From contig NZ_JAMQPN010000001.1 of assembly GCF_026151655.1 (NCBI RefSeq), forward strand, positions 186,001 to 250,000: DNA of 64,000 bases. Reading direction: 5' to 3'. Positions 28,946 through 38,463 of the stretch are shown here, piece by piece. This DNA is from Leptospira soteropolitanensis. GTDB taxonomy: Bacteria; Spirochaetota; Leptospiria; Leptospirales; Leptospiraceae. Each line of letters starts with the position of its first letter. Position 1 is the first letter of the stretch. The position numbers and the translations under genes were made by a program. The notes below the pieces were generated by a model. That model worked only from the letters and a program-made list of their open reading frames with translations. It was not told where the DNA came from and made no database searches.

Positions 28946-29788
28946 TTAGGGTTTTGCTGTAAATACTTGAACCGCTTTTACTTTATCTATATCATAAAAT
29001 TTTTTATCTTTGTAAAAAAAAGTGCCCGCACCCATATAAGTAAATTCTGGATTTAGAATGTTTTTTCTATGGCTTGGTGAATTAAACCAAGTTTCAACGA
29101 CTGATTTTGCCAAACTTAAGTATGTATGGTTAGGTATTGGAGTCCCTGCTTTCGTATAACTAAAAAATGGGCCTCCATTTTGCATTGGAGTAAACACGGC
29201 ACGACCACCTTGGTACTGGATTCCAAAGGAACTGATGATATTTTCAGCCGAGTACGTATCCGAAATTCCCACCAAGTCCAAACGATCTCTTAAGGTTTCT
29301 TTTCCGTTAACTGTACTTGTGTGGGAAAAAAAATCATAAGTAACCATATCCTGAGCATGTCCAAAAGCAGCCTGTTCACATTTTTCAGAGTACTTGAATG
29401 GACGAAGGCCCAGTGATTTTCTTTCTTTCGAAGTTACATAAAAAATAGCCGCATTTAACAATGGATAATCCACTTTTGAAAAATCTATATTAGCATTTGC
29501 CGGTGCGTAAGAAGGAAATGTTTCTTCAGTAAATGCATCGTATTGTTCAACTTTCCATTTGTCTGAATCCGGTAATTCCCTTCCATCTTCGATGCTTTCT
29601 AAAAATGCTAAATTAGGATCTTGTGCCTCTACAACCTTTTCCACTGGTTCCGGCTTTTTCACTTCAACGACAGGAGCTTTTTTGACTTCAGGAGTTTTAC
29701 AAGCAAAGGTAAATATACTTAAAACGAAAAACAAAAGTAACCATTTCCATTGAATTCTGAATAATTTTAAATGTGCAAAAAAGTTCAT
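28946..29788 (-). CDS. CAP/SCP-domain lipoprotein
   Basis: A 280-residue predicted lipoprotein. A hydrophobic signal (about 16-29) ends in FTFAC, the likely lipidation site. A proline- and glutamate-rich linker follows (about 30-55), then a CAP (cysteine-rich secretory/PR-1/YkwD) domain with the YSAENI and NSPSHRKNIL signatures (near residues 185 and 240). CAP proteins are secreted and their molecular activity in bacteria is mostly unknown. It lies eight bases downstream of another lipoprotein gene, so the two are likely co-transcribed. Confidence 0.85.
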   Translation of the reverse strand: MNFFAHLKLFRIQWKWLLLFFVLSIFTFACKTPEVKKAPVVEVKKPEPVEKVVEAQDPNLAFLESIEDGRELPDSDKWKVEQYDAFTEETFPSYAPANANIDFSKVDYPLLNAAIFYVTSKERKSLGLRPFKYSEKCEQAAFGHAQDMVTYDFFSHTSTVNGKETLRDRLDLVGISDTYSAENIISSFGIQYQGGRAVFTPMQNGGPFFSYTKAGTPIPNHTYLSLAKSVVETWFNSPSHRKNILNPEFTYMGAGTFFYKDKKFYDIDKVKAVQVFTAKP

Positions 29789-29796
29789 AAAGTCTC

Positions 29797-30369
29797 CTAT
29801 AAGTAACGATTATAATCTTGAACTACATTGTGAATTAGATTTTTTTCTTTATTGAATTGAATTGTCTTAGCTTCCTTAATTCCGGTTTCCCAAATGAACA
29901 TGAATGGAACCCCAAATAAGGTGGAATGTTTTTGCCTATATTTCTCTCGACCGACGAGCTTATCATTAAGATAAAAATCTGCTTGTAAAACCCTTTCTTT
30001 TGAATAGATAGATGGCAAAAGACCCGCTGTGCCTAACATAAATAAGGTGGAAATGGAAGATACCCAAAAATGTTCATACTCATTTACTTCACTCGTATAT
30101 AAATCGATATGATGATTGGCTTTTACTCCATCTGATAACACTCGGCCAAAATTACCGGTTTCCATTAGATACTTTGTATATATGGCCGTAATTTCTCTTT
30201 TGGTTTTATCGTTTTCTGGAGTGGAAACCTTGATGGTAAGAATCGCAATTGGTTGTTTGAATTCTGGCCTTGTGATGATAGGAACGTCTTCACTCATGTA
30301 ATTGTAACAGGAGAAAAGAAAAAATGGTACTAATACGGAGAAAAATTGAAAAGACCGAATACATCGCAT
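29797..30369 (-). CDS. Predicted lipoprotein, hypothetical
   Basis: A 190-residue protein with a hydrophobic signal ending in FFLFSC (Cys at about 21), fitting a spirochaetal lipoprotein. The rest resembles small periplasmic proteins with a beta-rich start (IAILTIKVSTP) and a short hydrophobic segment near 108-120 (STLFMLGTAGLLPSI) that could be a second membrane contact. I know no family for it. It is probably co-transcribed with the CAP-domain lipoprotein gene that follows. Confidence 0.7.
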   Translation of the reverse strand: MRCIRSFQFFSVLVPFFLFSCYNYMSEDVPIITRPEFKQPIAILTIKVSTPENDKTKREITAIYTKYLMETGNFGRVLSDGVKANHHIDLYTSEVNEYEHFWVSSISTLFMLGTAGLLPSIYSKERVLQADFYLNDKLVGREKYRQKHSTLFGVPFMFIWETGIKEAKTIQFNKEKNLIHNVVQDYNRYL

Positions 30370-30417
30370 AATTCGAAAGTAGAGTAATGGAAGTTTGTAA
30401 GAGGAAAAGTCTTTTTT

Positions 30418-31803
30418 TTAAAACTTAGAAAAATCGACAATCCCTAATATATGTAACATAAACCCACCGATCGACACAAAAAAGGTCCAAGCGATCACAG
30501 ATATGATTCCACCCACCTTTAGCATCTCTAAACTTCTAATTCCGCCATAACTAAATGCCAAAGCATTGGGTGGCGTCGAAACAGGTAGCGGCATAGCAAG
30601 GGAAGCTCCGATGGTAGCACCAATGGCCGCGGGTAGAATCAAATGAGTAGGCAGTCCCATAGTAATGGGCAAAACTAAATTGGCTACGCTTGTATTACTT
30701 AAGAAACAAGAAAGCCCGAGAGAGAGGATAGAAAAGAATAAAAATAGACCGAATTGACCAGAATCACCTAACATAAAAACTTCGACAAAATGTTTTGCAA
30801 GGCCCGTTTCTTCAAAGGCCTTCCCAAGTGCAATCCCCCCACCCATCAGAATTAAAACATCCCAAGATAGATTTCGGAATTCCTTTAAGTCCAAAAGCCG
30901 AAAGCCAAAAAATATAATCACAGGCAATAAGGCGACGGTTCCATTGGATATTCCATGCCAATCAGAGGTGATCCAACCTAAAATCGTAATCAAAATAATT
31001 CCCAATGCAATGGATCGGTTTCGTTTGGAAAGAGAATCATCAACATTGGATACTTGAATCGCAAAAACGGAATTCCTCGATTTATCTTTTTTTAAGTACA
31101 CAATGTACAAAAGTATAGCAAGTGCCAAAACAGAAAGGATAAATACTGGAAACGCAAATCCCATCCAATTTAAAAATCCAAATTCTAACCCTCTTTCTTG
31201 TAGGTAACCAATCCCGATTACATTGGGAAGTGTTCCGACGGGTGTCCCGATCCCACCCAAGTTTGCAGAAAATGGAACCATAAAAAGGAGTGATTTTCGT
31301 AAAGGATTACTCTCTTCCAAAGACTTCATCATAGAAGAAACAAGTCCGAGCATCATGGCTGCTGTGGCAGTATTATTCATAAAACAGGACAAAAATGCGG
31401 TAGCAAAACCTAAGGAAAGAACCAGTAAAAAGGCTGAACCTTTTGTTTTTTGGATCACAAACCTAGCAATCGAAGAATCTAAACCATAAAAGGTGATTGC
31501 TGAAGAAATCACAAATCCACCTAAGAAAAGTAAAATGGTCTCTGAAAAATAACAGGAAAGAAAAGTAATCGTTTTTGGTGCTCCCGGTCCCCAAGTCGGA
31601 AGTAACCAAACAAGTTCCAAAAATAGAACTAAAAAACCCGTAACGTAGAGTGGAAAAAGTTCTGTCACCCAAAGAAAGGAAACTACGAGAGCAATCGCCA
31701 AATTGACCTCTTGCGGACCAGAAAGACCAAGCCACATTTGATACCAGCCAAATAGGGCCGGAATTATGGACAGACTTAAAAATACAATACCAGCTCGAAT
31801 CAT
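30418..31803 (-). CDS. SLC13/DASS-family anion permease
   Basis: A 461-residue permease with about 12 hydrophobic segments, including a long hydrophobic N-terminal span. The two Asn/Thr motifs that bind sodium and substrate in the DASS family are visible: NNTATAAM (about 142-149) and SNTSVANLVLP (about 388-398). The loop MPLPVSTPPNALAFSYG follows the second. It probably imports dicarboxylates, sulfate or a similar anion with sodium. Specificity cannot be set from the sequence. Its start faces the fused lipid enzyme gene across about 107 bases. Confidence 0.87.
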   Translation of the reverse strand: MIRAGIVFLSLSIIPALFGWYQMWLGLSGPQEVNLAIALVVSFLWVTELFPLYVTGFLVLFLELVWLLPTWGPGAPKTITFLSCYFSETILLFLGGFVISSAITFYGLDSSIARFVIQKTKGSAFLLVLSLGFATAFLSCFMNNTATAAMMLGLVSSMMKSLEESNPLRKSLLFMVPFSANLGGIGTPVGTLPNVIGIGYLQERGLEFGFLNWMGFAFPVFILSVLALAILLYIVYLKKDKSRNSVFAIQVSNVDDSLSKRNRSIALGIILITILGWITSDWHGISNGTVALLPVIIFFGFRLLDLKEFRNLSWDVLILMGGGIALGKAFEETGLAKHFVEVFMLGDSGQFGLFLFFSILSLGLSCFLSNTSVANLVLPITMGLPTHLILPAAIGATIGASLAMPLPVSTPPNALAFSYGGIRSLEMLKVGGIISVIAWTFFVSIGGFMLHILGIVDFSKF

Positions 31804-31910
31804 TGTGACTTGACGATTTACACTCTCCTGATACCTTTTCGATAGACTCGAATCGTTTCAAGCAAACAAAAAAAGTGAGATTTCTCTTCGATTCGTATTG
31901 TTAATTTTTT

Positions 31911-34331
31911 ATGCAAATAGCCTATAACGACTTAAAACATGCAGTTCTCGGAAGTGGCCCAATGGGTATTATTATGGCTTCCTTACTGGCACAAAAGTTT
32001 GATCCTATCACTCTCTGGATTCCTGACAAAGAATTTGTAGAAGTTCTTAAGAAACGCCGCCAAACAGAAATTATGGGAAAGACAGTGGATCTTCCCGATC
32101 ATATTGATATTGTTTCCAGTTTGGATTCATTTGGAAGAGATGATTGGGTTTTCCATATTGCTGTTCCTTCCCGTTCTTTTCTGGATAGCGTCCATGCTCT
32201 TTTGGAAGTTTTAGAACCAAACAACAGTTATGTTTTTTCTTTTTTAACCAAAGGAATATTGGATTCTAAAAATAGAAAAAAAACAGGCTACAGTACTTAT
32301 TCACAATATTTACAAAATTATTTAAAGGAAAGAAATTTTACTAACGCATCGGTTGCTGTAGTCAATGGCCCTTCCCTAATTGGAGAAATTTTGGATGAGA
32401 AGTTTAGTTTTTTTAACATAGGATCCTATGAAAAAGAAACATCGGACTTTCTTGCGGAGGTCCTCTCTTCTAATTTTATTAATACATCTGTTACCGATGA
32501 TGTTGTGGGAATGGAAATTGTAGGAGTTGCCAAAAACCCAATGGCAATTGCCAGTGGGATTGTTTCTCTTCTTCCCCGGTACGGCTCGAACTTACTTGGG
32601 GAAATCTTATCGGTAGGATTTCAAGAAGTAAGGGATCTTGCCATGCGTTATGGTGCAAGACCAGACACTGTGATGGGAAGATCAGGACTTGCCGATTTTA
32701 TTACCACTGCAACAAGTAATAAAAGTAGGAACCGTGGGTTTGGACAAAAAATTGTCGGCGAACTTTTATCAGGTGGCGAAAAACTCAGCATCAAAGATCG
32801 TATCGAAATTTTCTTTGCACCAAGATCCTTTATCGAAAGAGAATCTACTAAATGGCATGATAACGTGGAAGGTACGTATGCCCTAAGCATACTGATTGAA
32901 CTAGCAAATGAAATTCGTCTGCCCTTTACACTACACAGAACTCTATTTGATGTTCTCACACGAAAACAACCACCAGATGCTTTGGTCGATTTGATTTGTG
33001 GTAAAAAAACAGAATCAAAAAATATCCCATTGGTGGTTCAAAAGAAAGTAGGACTCAACTTAACCTCTGGAATCGATTTTCAAAATTTGCTTGTAGATCG
33101 AATTATCAAACATATCAGCAATGTTCCAGGTACTGTTGGTCGTGTTAAAAAACAATCTTCTGCGGTTATTGAATCCACACAAAAAAGACTTACTAAAGCC
33201 ACTCGTAAAAAACAAAAGTTGGATGAGGTTAAGTTTGCATCAGAACTTGAAATTTGGCAAAGGTTCCAAAATTGCCAAAAAGATGAAGAAAATACACTCG
33301 TTAAAGAGCTCGTTCGATTCTATGTCACAGAGATTGCGGACAACTATAGCCCTACCGTGCGAGAATCTGTCCTCAGGTTTGTTGCCCCCATTCGGCTTTT
33401 TTCTGGTGGGTTTCTAAAAGGATCGATGATCCCTCATGTGGGGGGGAAAACAGAAGTGGTGAAGGCACTGTCTTCTAAATACAATTTACTGTATGCACCT
33501 ACTCATAGATCTCATCTCGACTCTGTGGAAGTTGCTTATTCATTATTTCACTTAGGTCTACCTGTTCCTCGTTATGCGGCCGGCATCAATTTGATGTCCA
33601 ATCCTTTTTGGGAATGGATGTTAAAGTCACTCGGTGCTTATGCAGTGGATCGTGAACGAACACGAAACAGTTTGTATTTGGAATGCCTGACTCTTTATTC
33701 ACAAGTGATGTTAGAACAAGGGATTCCATCTCTCGTTTATCCAGAAGGAACTCGTTCGAGAACCGGAGGAATTGTTCCGGTAAAAACGGGGCTTTTAACG
33801 ACTGCCGTAAATGCGTTCCGCAGTTCAGGAACAGAGATAGTCATCGTACCAATCTCTGTATCCTATGAAACCGTTCCTGAAGATAACCAATTCTGCAATA
33901 TACCAGAAGAGTTAGGAATTGCAGGATTTCTTGCAAAACGTTCTAATGTATATGTAGAGTTTTGTGATCCAATTCCTATCTCTGAATATGCACACACAGA
34001 AGATCCAACACTGGAGCTTAGTTACCGCATCACAAAAGGTTGGAAACAGTATCATAAAATTTTACCGAATCAAATTGTTGCCAAAATTTTAGCGGAGAAT
34101 GATTTTTCTGTCGAAGTTTCGCAAAGTAAGATGTTAGTCGAAGATTTCATTTCTCGCCATGAAGGAAATTACCTAATCAAAGATCCTGAAGAAGTTTGGG
34201 AAAAAGGTAAAAAGATTCTAGAGAAACGTAAGATGATTGAAGAATCTAACCGAGTGGTACATTCCAAAAACGATGCTTTGCTTCTGTATTATGCGAGTAT
34301 GATTCCGGAAGATGAAGATAAAAAATACTAG
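31911..34331 (+). CDS. Glycerol-3-phosphate dehydrogenase / acyltransferase fusion protein
   Basis: An 806-residue protein with two linked activities. Residues 1-340 resemble NAD(P)-dependent glycerol-3-phosphate dehydrogenase (GpsA): nucleotide loop GSGPMG (14-19) and the catalytic Lys in VAKNPMAIASG (Lys208). After a linker of about 110 residues, the second part is a glycerolipid acyltransferase with HRSHLD (His532, Asp537) and PEGTRS (611-616). It would convert dihydroxyacetone phosphate to glycerol-3-phosphate and then acylate it, so making lysophosphatidate in one protein. The ATG is preceded by a T-rich leader with no strong ribosome site. Confidence 0.85.
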   Translation: MQIAYNDLKHAVLGSGPMGIIMASLLAQKFDPITLWIPDKEFVEVLKKRRQTEIMGKTVDLPDHIDIVSSLDSFGRDDWVFHIAVPSRSFLDSVHALLEVLEPNNSYVFSFLTKGILDSKNRKKTGYSTYSQYLQNYLKERNFTNASVAVVNGPSLIGEILDEKFSFFNIGSYEKETSDFLAEVLSSNFINTSVTDDVVGMEIVGVAKNPMAIASGIVSLLPRYGSNLLGEILSVGFQEVRDLAMRYGARPDTVMGRSGLADFITTATSNKSRNRGFGQKIVGELLSGGEKLSIKDRIEIFFAPRSFIERESTKWHDNVEGTYALSILIELANEIRLPFTLHRTLFDVLTRKQPPDALVDLICGKKTESKNIPLVVQKKVGLNLTSGIDFQNLLVDRIIKHISNVPGTVGRVKKQSSAVIESTQKRLTKATRKKQKLDEVKFASELEIWQRFQNCQKDEENTLVKELVRFYVTEIADNYSPTVRESVLRFVAPIRLFSGGFLKGSMIPHVGGKTEVVKALSSKYNLLYAPTHRSHLDSVEVAYSLFHLGLPVPRYAAGINLMSNPFWEWMLKSLGAYAVDRERTRNSLYLECLTLYSQVMLEQGIPSLVYPEGTRSRTGGIVPVKTGLLTTAVNAFRSSGTEIVIVPISVSYETVPEDNQFCNIPEELGIAGFLAKRSNVYVEFCDPIPISEYAHTEDPTLELSYRITKGWKQYHKILPNQIVAKILAENDFSVEVSQSKMLVEDFISRHEGNYLIKDPEEVWEKGKKILEKRKMIEESNRVVHSKNDALLLYYASMIPEDEDKKY

Positions 34332-34338
34332 TACAACA

Positions 34339-34385
34339 GGATAAAATAAGAATCAAGAAACCTATCGATTTACTTATTTTTATCC
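34339..34385. terminator. AT-rich imperfect inverted repeat between convergent genes
   Basis: GGATAAAATAAG (34339-34350) pairs with CTTATTTTTATCC (34373-34385) with one bulged base. It lies exactly between the stops of the fused lipid enzyme and the hotdog protein. It has few GC pairs and a 22-base loop, so a bidirectional terminator is only likely, not certain. Confidence 0.4.
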
Positions 34386-34868
34386 TTAACCATTCTGAAC
34401 GGGGAGCCTTCCCCGTTTACGGATATAAACCGTTTTTTCCAAAATCGCAATCACCTCACCCGCTTCGTTTTTGACATCGGTGGTAAAAAGATAATCGCCT
34501 TTTTTCTTAATTTCGATTTCTTCCTTGATTCTTTGGATTTCGGAATCTGGAATTCGAAATTCGGCAATCACCTTACCCATTCCCGGTTTTACAAAGATCA
34601 TATTACCTGCCTTGTCCCAAACAATATAATCGGATCCTAATCTTTCCAAAAGGATTAACATAAAAAAAGGATCACACATGGAATACAAAGATCCACCAAA
34701 ATGAACTCCCACATAATTTTTATTATAGAAACGCAAATTCATTTCAGAACGAAAATACGAAAAATCGGGAGCAATTTCTTTGATACGGATTCCAGCTCCT
34801 ACATAAGGTGGATAAAAGTTATATAACCAGATTTTAAATCTTTTTCTCCAAGATGTAATGTTCTTCAA
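34386..34868 (-). CDS. DUF4442 hotdog-fold (thioesterase-like) protein
   Basis: A 160-residue protein with the pattern of the DUF4442 branch of hotdog thioesterases: NFYPPYVGAGIRIKEI at the start and a central VGVHFGGSLYSMCDPF helix region (about 53-68). Substrate is probably an acyl-CoA or acyl-carrier-protein thioester, but the catalytic residue is not obvious. It ends a four-gene minus-strand operon with an EamA transporter (4-base overlap), an AEC transporter and an acyl-CoA dehydrogenase, which fits fatty acid turnover. Confidence 0.75.
   Translation of the reverse strand: MKNITSWRKRFKIWLYNFYPPYVGAGIRIKEIAPDFSYFRSEMNLRFYNKNYVGVHFGGSLYSMCDPFFMLILLERLGSDYIVWDKAGNMIFVKPGMGKVIAEFRIPDSEIQRIKEEIEIKKKGDYLFTTDVKNEAGEVIAILEKTVYIRKRGRLPVQNG
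34398..34437 (+). terminator. Strong hairpin with downstream T-run
   Basis: A perfect 8-bp stem AACGGGGA / TCCCCGTT (34398-34405 and 34410-34417) is followed by a small ACGG/CCGT stem and TTTTTT at about 34433. It lies within the 3' end of the minus-strand hotdog gene, in the antisense direction. It is well placed to terminate the plus-strand lipid gene that ends at 34331. Confidence 0.55.
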
Positions 34869-35758
34869 AGATTTGGTTCCTTCCTCTTTTGTTTTGAATT
34901 AATTAAATACACAGCAAGGATAGCCAAACCTCCACCAATGATGACGGGAATTTGTATCACTTCATTCAAAATCAAATAACTACTAAGATAGGCAGAAAGA
35001 GGGACAATAAAGATAAAACTACTCGCAATTTCAGAACCAAGTCTAGTTGCTGCATAAAAATAAACAGTGGTTCCAAAAGTAGTAGAGATCACAGTTAAAT
35101 AAAAGATGGAAGCCCAAAAGGAAAACCCTTCGTCCCATACTTTCCAAAAACTCGGATCATTAAAACAAAATAGAAGTTCAATGATAGATCCCACAGCATA
35201 AACATAAAAACTGTAGGTCAACGGAGACATTGATTTTCCTGTGGATTGGCTATTGAGTGAAAGTGTAGCCCAAACAAAAGAACATAACAAAAAGAATAAA
35301 TTACCAGATAACAATAAATAATTGATACTGATCTTCCAAACTTGTAAAATCACAAGCCCACCTATAAATCCAAAAAACAAACCGATCACTTGGCGTTTGG
35401 AAATTCGTTTCTTTTGAACAAGCACAACAATAAAAAAAGTAACAATAGGATTGAGGGTTGTGACTAGAACTCCTCCTGCTCCTGGAAGTCCATTTTTTAA
35501 ACCCATAAAAAAGAACTGATTGTAAAAAGTATAAATGATACCGCCGACGAGAACATTCCAGTAATCCTTTCCTGTTTTCAGTAAAAAGGGAATTTTCATT
35601 ACAACAAGGAGTGGAATCACAGAAAGAAAAGTGGCAAGAAACCGCCAAAATACTAACACCGAAACGGGAACAGTTCCAGCGATCATTTTACCGATGGGCC
35701 AAGAGATTCCCCAAGAGACCATCGCAATGATTAGTAAGAGTAAAAATTTTAAGTTCAA
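34865..35758 (-). CDS. EamA/DMT-family transporter
   Basis: A 297-residue protein with about 10 membrane helices arranged as two EamA repeats, starting FLLLLIIAMVSWGISWPIGK and continuing with the second repeat near GNLFFLLCSFVWAT (about 155-168). These exporters or importers of metabolites have no sequence-readable substrate. It overlaps the preceding and following genes by four bases on each side, so it is part of the acyl-CoA dehydrogenase operon. Confidence 0.9.
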   Translation of the reverse strand: MNLKFLLLLIIAMVSWGISWPIGKMIAGTVPVSVLVFWRFLATFLSVIPLLVVMKIPFLLKTGKDYWNVLVGGIIYTFYNQFFFMGLKNGLPGAGGVLVTTLNPIVTFFIVVLVQKKRISKRQVIGLFFGFIGGLVILQVWKISINYLLLSGNLFFLLCSFVWATLSLNSQSTGKSMSPLTYSFYVYAVGSIIELLFCFNDPSFWKVWDEGFSFWASIFYLTVISTTFGTTVYFYAATRLGSEIASSFIFIVPLSAYLSSYLILNEVIQIPVIIGGGLAILAVYLINSKQKRKEPNL

Positions 35759-36663
35759 ATATAGTTTCCTTTCAACAAAAAGTTGAGAACGTATGTGGTG
35801 CCAAAGGAAATAGGAATTCCAATTCCCAACATAAGGCTTGCTAAATGGGGAGAAATATTTTTTTCAATTGTGATAACTGTAGAAGTGACCATAGGGGCCA
35901 TAGCAGATTCCAAAACAATAGTTTGAAATAATAATGAATCATCTTTTAATGGAGAATAAATCCAATACACAAAAATTGGTGCAAGGATGAGTTTAAATCC
36001 AAGTCCCATTGCCAAAACTCTGCCATGACCTGCAATGGTTCGTAAATCCAACATAAAACCAACTGATACAAGAGCAAGCGGAGTGAGAGTGTCACCCAAA
36101 CGTAGTAAAACAAGTTTTAAGGCTTCAGGATATTGAAATTGCCTAGTGACAATTGCAATAAACAACGCATAGACGGGAGCAAATCCCAAAACTCTTTTTA
36201 CTAGTGTGATTAAGTTCCACTTTCCATCCATAGCAATAGAAGCCAAAATGATTCCAGGAAAACTTAAAACCATAAAAGTTCCAAGTTGGTCTGCTAAAAT
36301 TCCGTAACCCAAAGATTCTTTGCCCAAATAAGTTTCGAGTAATGGGAATCCAACAAATGATGTATTTCCTAGTCCAGCAGTTAACACCAAACAGACGGCA
36401 GTATGGAACTTTAAAAACTTTAGTTTGTACATTCCAAGAAAAAAAACAACTGCGATACCAAATACCACCCAAGGCATAGAAGAAGGCAAAAGAGAAGTGG
36501 CATCTACTTTCAATTCATGGACATGATAAAAAACCAAGGAAGGTAAGGAAATAAACAAGATAAATCCGTTTAAAACCTTTGGTGTAGATTCTGGAAATTG
36601 AGGGAGTCTTCGAAAAAACAACCCCAATCCAAAACAAATTCCTAGTAGTAAAAAATTCTCCAT
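35755..36663 (-). CDS. AEC-family transporter
   Basis: A 302-residue membrane protein with about 10 helices in two repeats, fitting the auxin efflux carrier (AEC) family. Recognisable parts are the N-terminal LGICFGLGLFFRRLPQ and the C-terminal VLESAMAPMVTSTVI segment. Bacterial AEC proteins transport malonate, malate or other organic acids. No substrate can be read. The start lies three bases after the stop of the acyl-CoA dehydrogenase, and the stop overlaps the EamA gene start by four bases. Confidence 0.88.
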   Translation of the reverse strand: MENFLLLGICFGLGLFFRRLPQFPESTPKVLNGFILFISLPSLVFYHVHELKVDATSLLPSSMPWVVFGIAVVFFLGMYKLKFLKFHTAVCLVLTAGLGNTSFVGFPLLETYLGKESLGYGILADQLGTFMVLSFPGIILASIAMDGKWNLITLVKRVLGFAPVYALFIAIVTRQFQYPEALKLVLLRLGDTLTPLALVSVGFMLDLRTIAGHGRVLAMGLGFKLILAPIFVYWIYSPLKDDSLLFQTIVLESAMAPMVTSTVITIEKNISPHLASLMLGIGIPISFGTTYVLNFLLKGNYI

Positions 36664-36666
36664 ACT

Positions 36667-38382
36667 TTAAAAGGAAAGAAAGGTCTCCATTGCTTTAGGA
36701 TCGAAGAAAACTCCGTCTTTTTGTCTCGGTGCTTCCAAACCATCTTTTACCATCTCTGCATAACCATTTACAAAATGTAAATACTTTGTGGGTAATTTAT
36801 TCGTAATGTCATGTACTGCTTGTTCTAAAAATTCAGCCAGTAGAAATACTTGATAGGTTACATCTGCAATGTAAACACGATTCATATCCTTCCAATCTTT
36901 TGACTCATTTTTGATGCAATGTTCCAATTCCTTTCGTTTGGTTTGAAAAACTTCGTATGCATTTTTTAATTCCGGTTGGTTACCAGCAGAATTCGTTAGT
37001 TCATCCAACAAAGATTGGAAGGCAATATAAACCTTTGGTTTTTGTAAGGCATGTAAACAATGATCTGTGATGATCAGATGAGTTCCTTCCCAAGTTTCAT
37101 TGATGATGGAATCATTGTGAAGACGTGGTAGAGGAGAAAAATCTCCAATAATTCCATTTCCTCCTAGAGTAAGGATGGCTTTTTGTGTGATATAACTTGC
37201 CTGTGATGAAGATTTATATTTCATTAATGGAACAGTGATCTCTGCAGCATCATGATCTTTTTCTGCTAAATGGACAGACCGGAAATTCACAAAACAATTT
37301 CCTGTTTGTAAAATTTGCATTTCTGCTAAGGTCTTTGTAAAAGAAGGAAATTCTAAAATCTTTTTTCCATAAGCGGTTCTAAACTTTGCATATTCAGATG
37401 CTTCCATCACTGATCTTCTTGCATTTCCACTAGAACCAAGACCCACATGCAAACGAGAGGTTTTGATAATGTAACGAATGAGGTTCACAAGTCCATGACC
37501 AGGACGACCAAACTCTTCTGCTTCCACCTTATCATAAATAATTTCTACAGTGAGTTTTCCCCGAGAACCAATAATATCTTTTTTACGTAAGATATGGTGT
37601 CCATTTAACTCACCATTTTCTTTGATCCTAGGAACAAGGAACATACCGACGGTATTCGTTCCTTCCATCTTTGCAGTTGTGACCCAAATATCTCCTGGGT
37701 TAGAACAAAACCATTTTTCACCGGTTAACTCCCATTTGCCGTTTTGAAGTTTTTTAGCAATGGTCCGATTGGCAGAAACATTACTTCCACCCACTCTTTC
37801 CGTGACATATTGTCCGGCCATAAAATGAGAAGAACTTCCTTTTCCTGCAACAAGAGGAAGATATTTTTTCTTTTGTTCGTCTGTTCCAATTTTTTTTAGT
37901 GCTAAGATGATTCCATCGGTCATTGCCAAAGGACAAGCAACACCACCTTCTCCATTCATATTCATTAAATATGTCAGCGCATAACGATGAATATGTGGAA
38001 AACCATATTTCCAATCAGGGTGAAAATCTAAATTGACAACACCATGATCATAGGAAATTTTTCGTGCTAATTTTTGTTCTTCTGAGTACTTTATAAAATC
38101 GATTCGTTTTCCCGTTCTGTCAAACTTAACAACCTCACCATACTTTCCTTCCTTATGGCACTCTTCAGTGAGTTCATCCAAAATTCCGCCCACAAGCTCC
38201 CCGTATTTCCGTATATGTTCTTCCATAGCCTTTTTATGGTCAGGGTTAAAATTCTCTGAGTACCGATGAACCATTCGTTGTAAGGCGGGGTCCATATCAT
38301 AAAAATTTTTACCTCGAACTCCTTTGTATTCGGAAATATCGAACGGCTGTAAAGATGGATGTTCTGAAATATGGTGGTTCAT
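36667..38382 (-). CDS. Acyl-CoA dehydrogenase, large form
   Basis: A 571-residue FAD enzyme that introduces the alpha-beta double bond in fatty acyl-CoA. The core contains [15 protein letters not shown] (about 191-205), where the FAD-binding MTE/TE motif lies, and the catalytic Glu region as INETWEGTH near 427-435. It is longer than the roughly 380-residue short enzymes because of N- and C-terminal extensions, like the FadE5-type large enzymes. It heads a minus-strand operon with two transporters and a hotdog protein. The upstream region to the J-domain gene is 81 bases. Confidence 0.9.
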   Translation of the reverse strand: MNHHISEHPSLQPFDISEYKGVRGKNFYDMDPALQRMVHRYSENFNPDHKKAMEEHIRKYGELVGGILDELTEECHKEGKYGEVVKFDRTGKRIDFIKYSEEQKLARKISYDHGVVNLDFHPDWKYGFPHIHRYALTYLMNMNGEGGVACPLAMTDGIILALKKIGTDEQKKKYLPLVAGKGSSSHFMAGQYVTERVGGSNVSANRTIAKKLQNGKWELTGEKWFCSNPGDIWVTTAKMEGTNTVGMFLVPRIKENGELNGHHILRKKDIIGSRGKLTVEIIYDKVEAEEFGRPGHGLVNLIRYIIKTSRLHVGLGSSGNARRSVMEASEYAKFRTAYGKKILEFPSFTKTLAEMQILQTGNCFVNFRSVHLAEKDHDAAEITVPLMKYKSSSQASYITQKAILTLGGNGIIGDFSPLPRLHNDSIINETWEGTHLIITDHCLHALQKPKVYIAFQSLLDELTNSAGNQPELKNAYEVFQTKRKELEHCIKNESKDWKDMNRVYIADVTYQVFLLAEFLEQAVHDITNKLPTKYLHFVNGYAEMVKDGLEAPRQKDGVFFDPKAMETFLSF

Positions 38383-38463
38383 TCTTCCAGTTCAAAAAAA
38401 GGAATAGGATTCACTAGCAAAAAAGTCGCCCCGGTTTGAAATTGGTTCTAGAGTCGATTCTGT

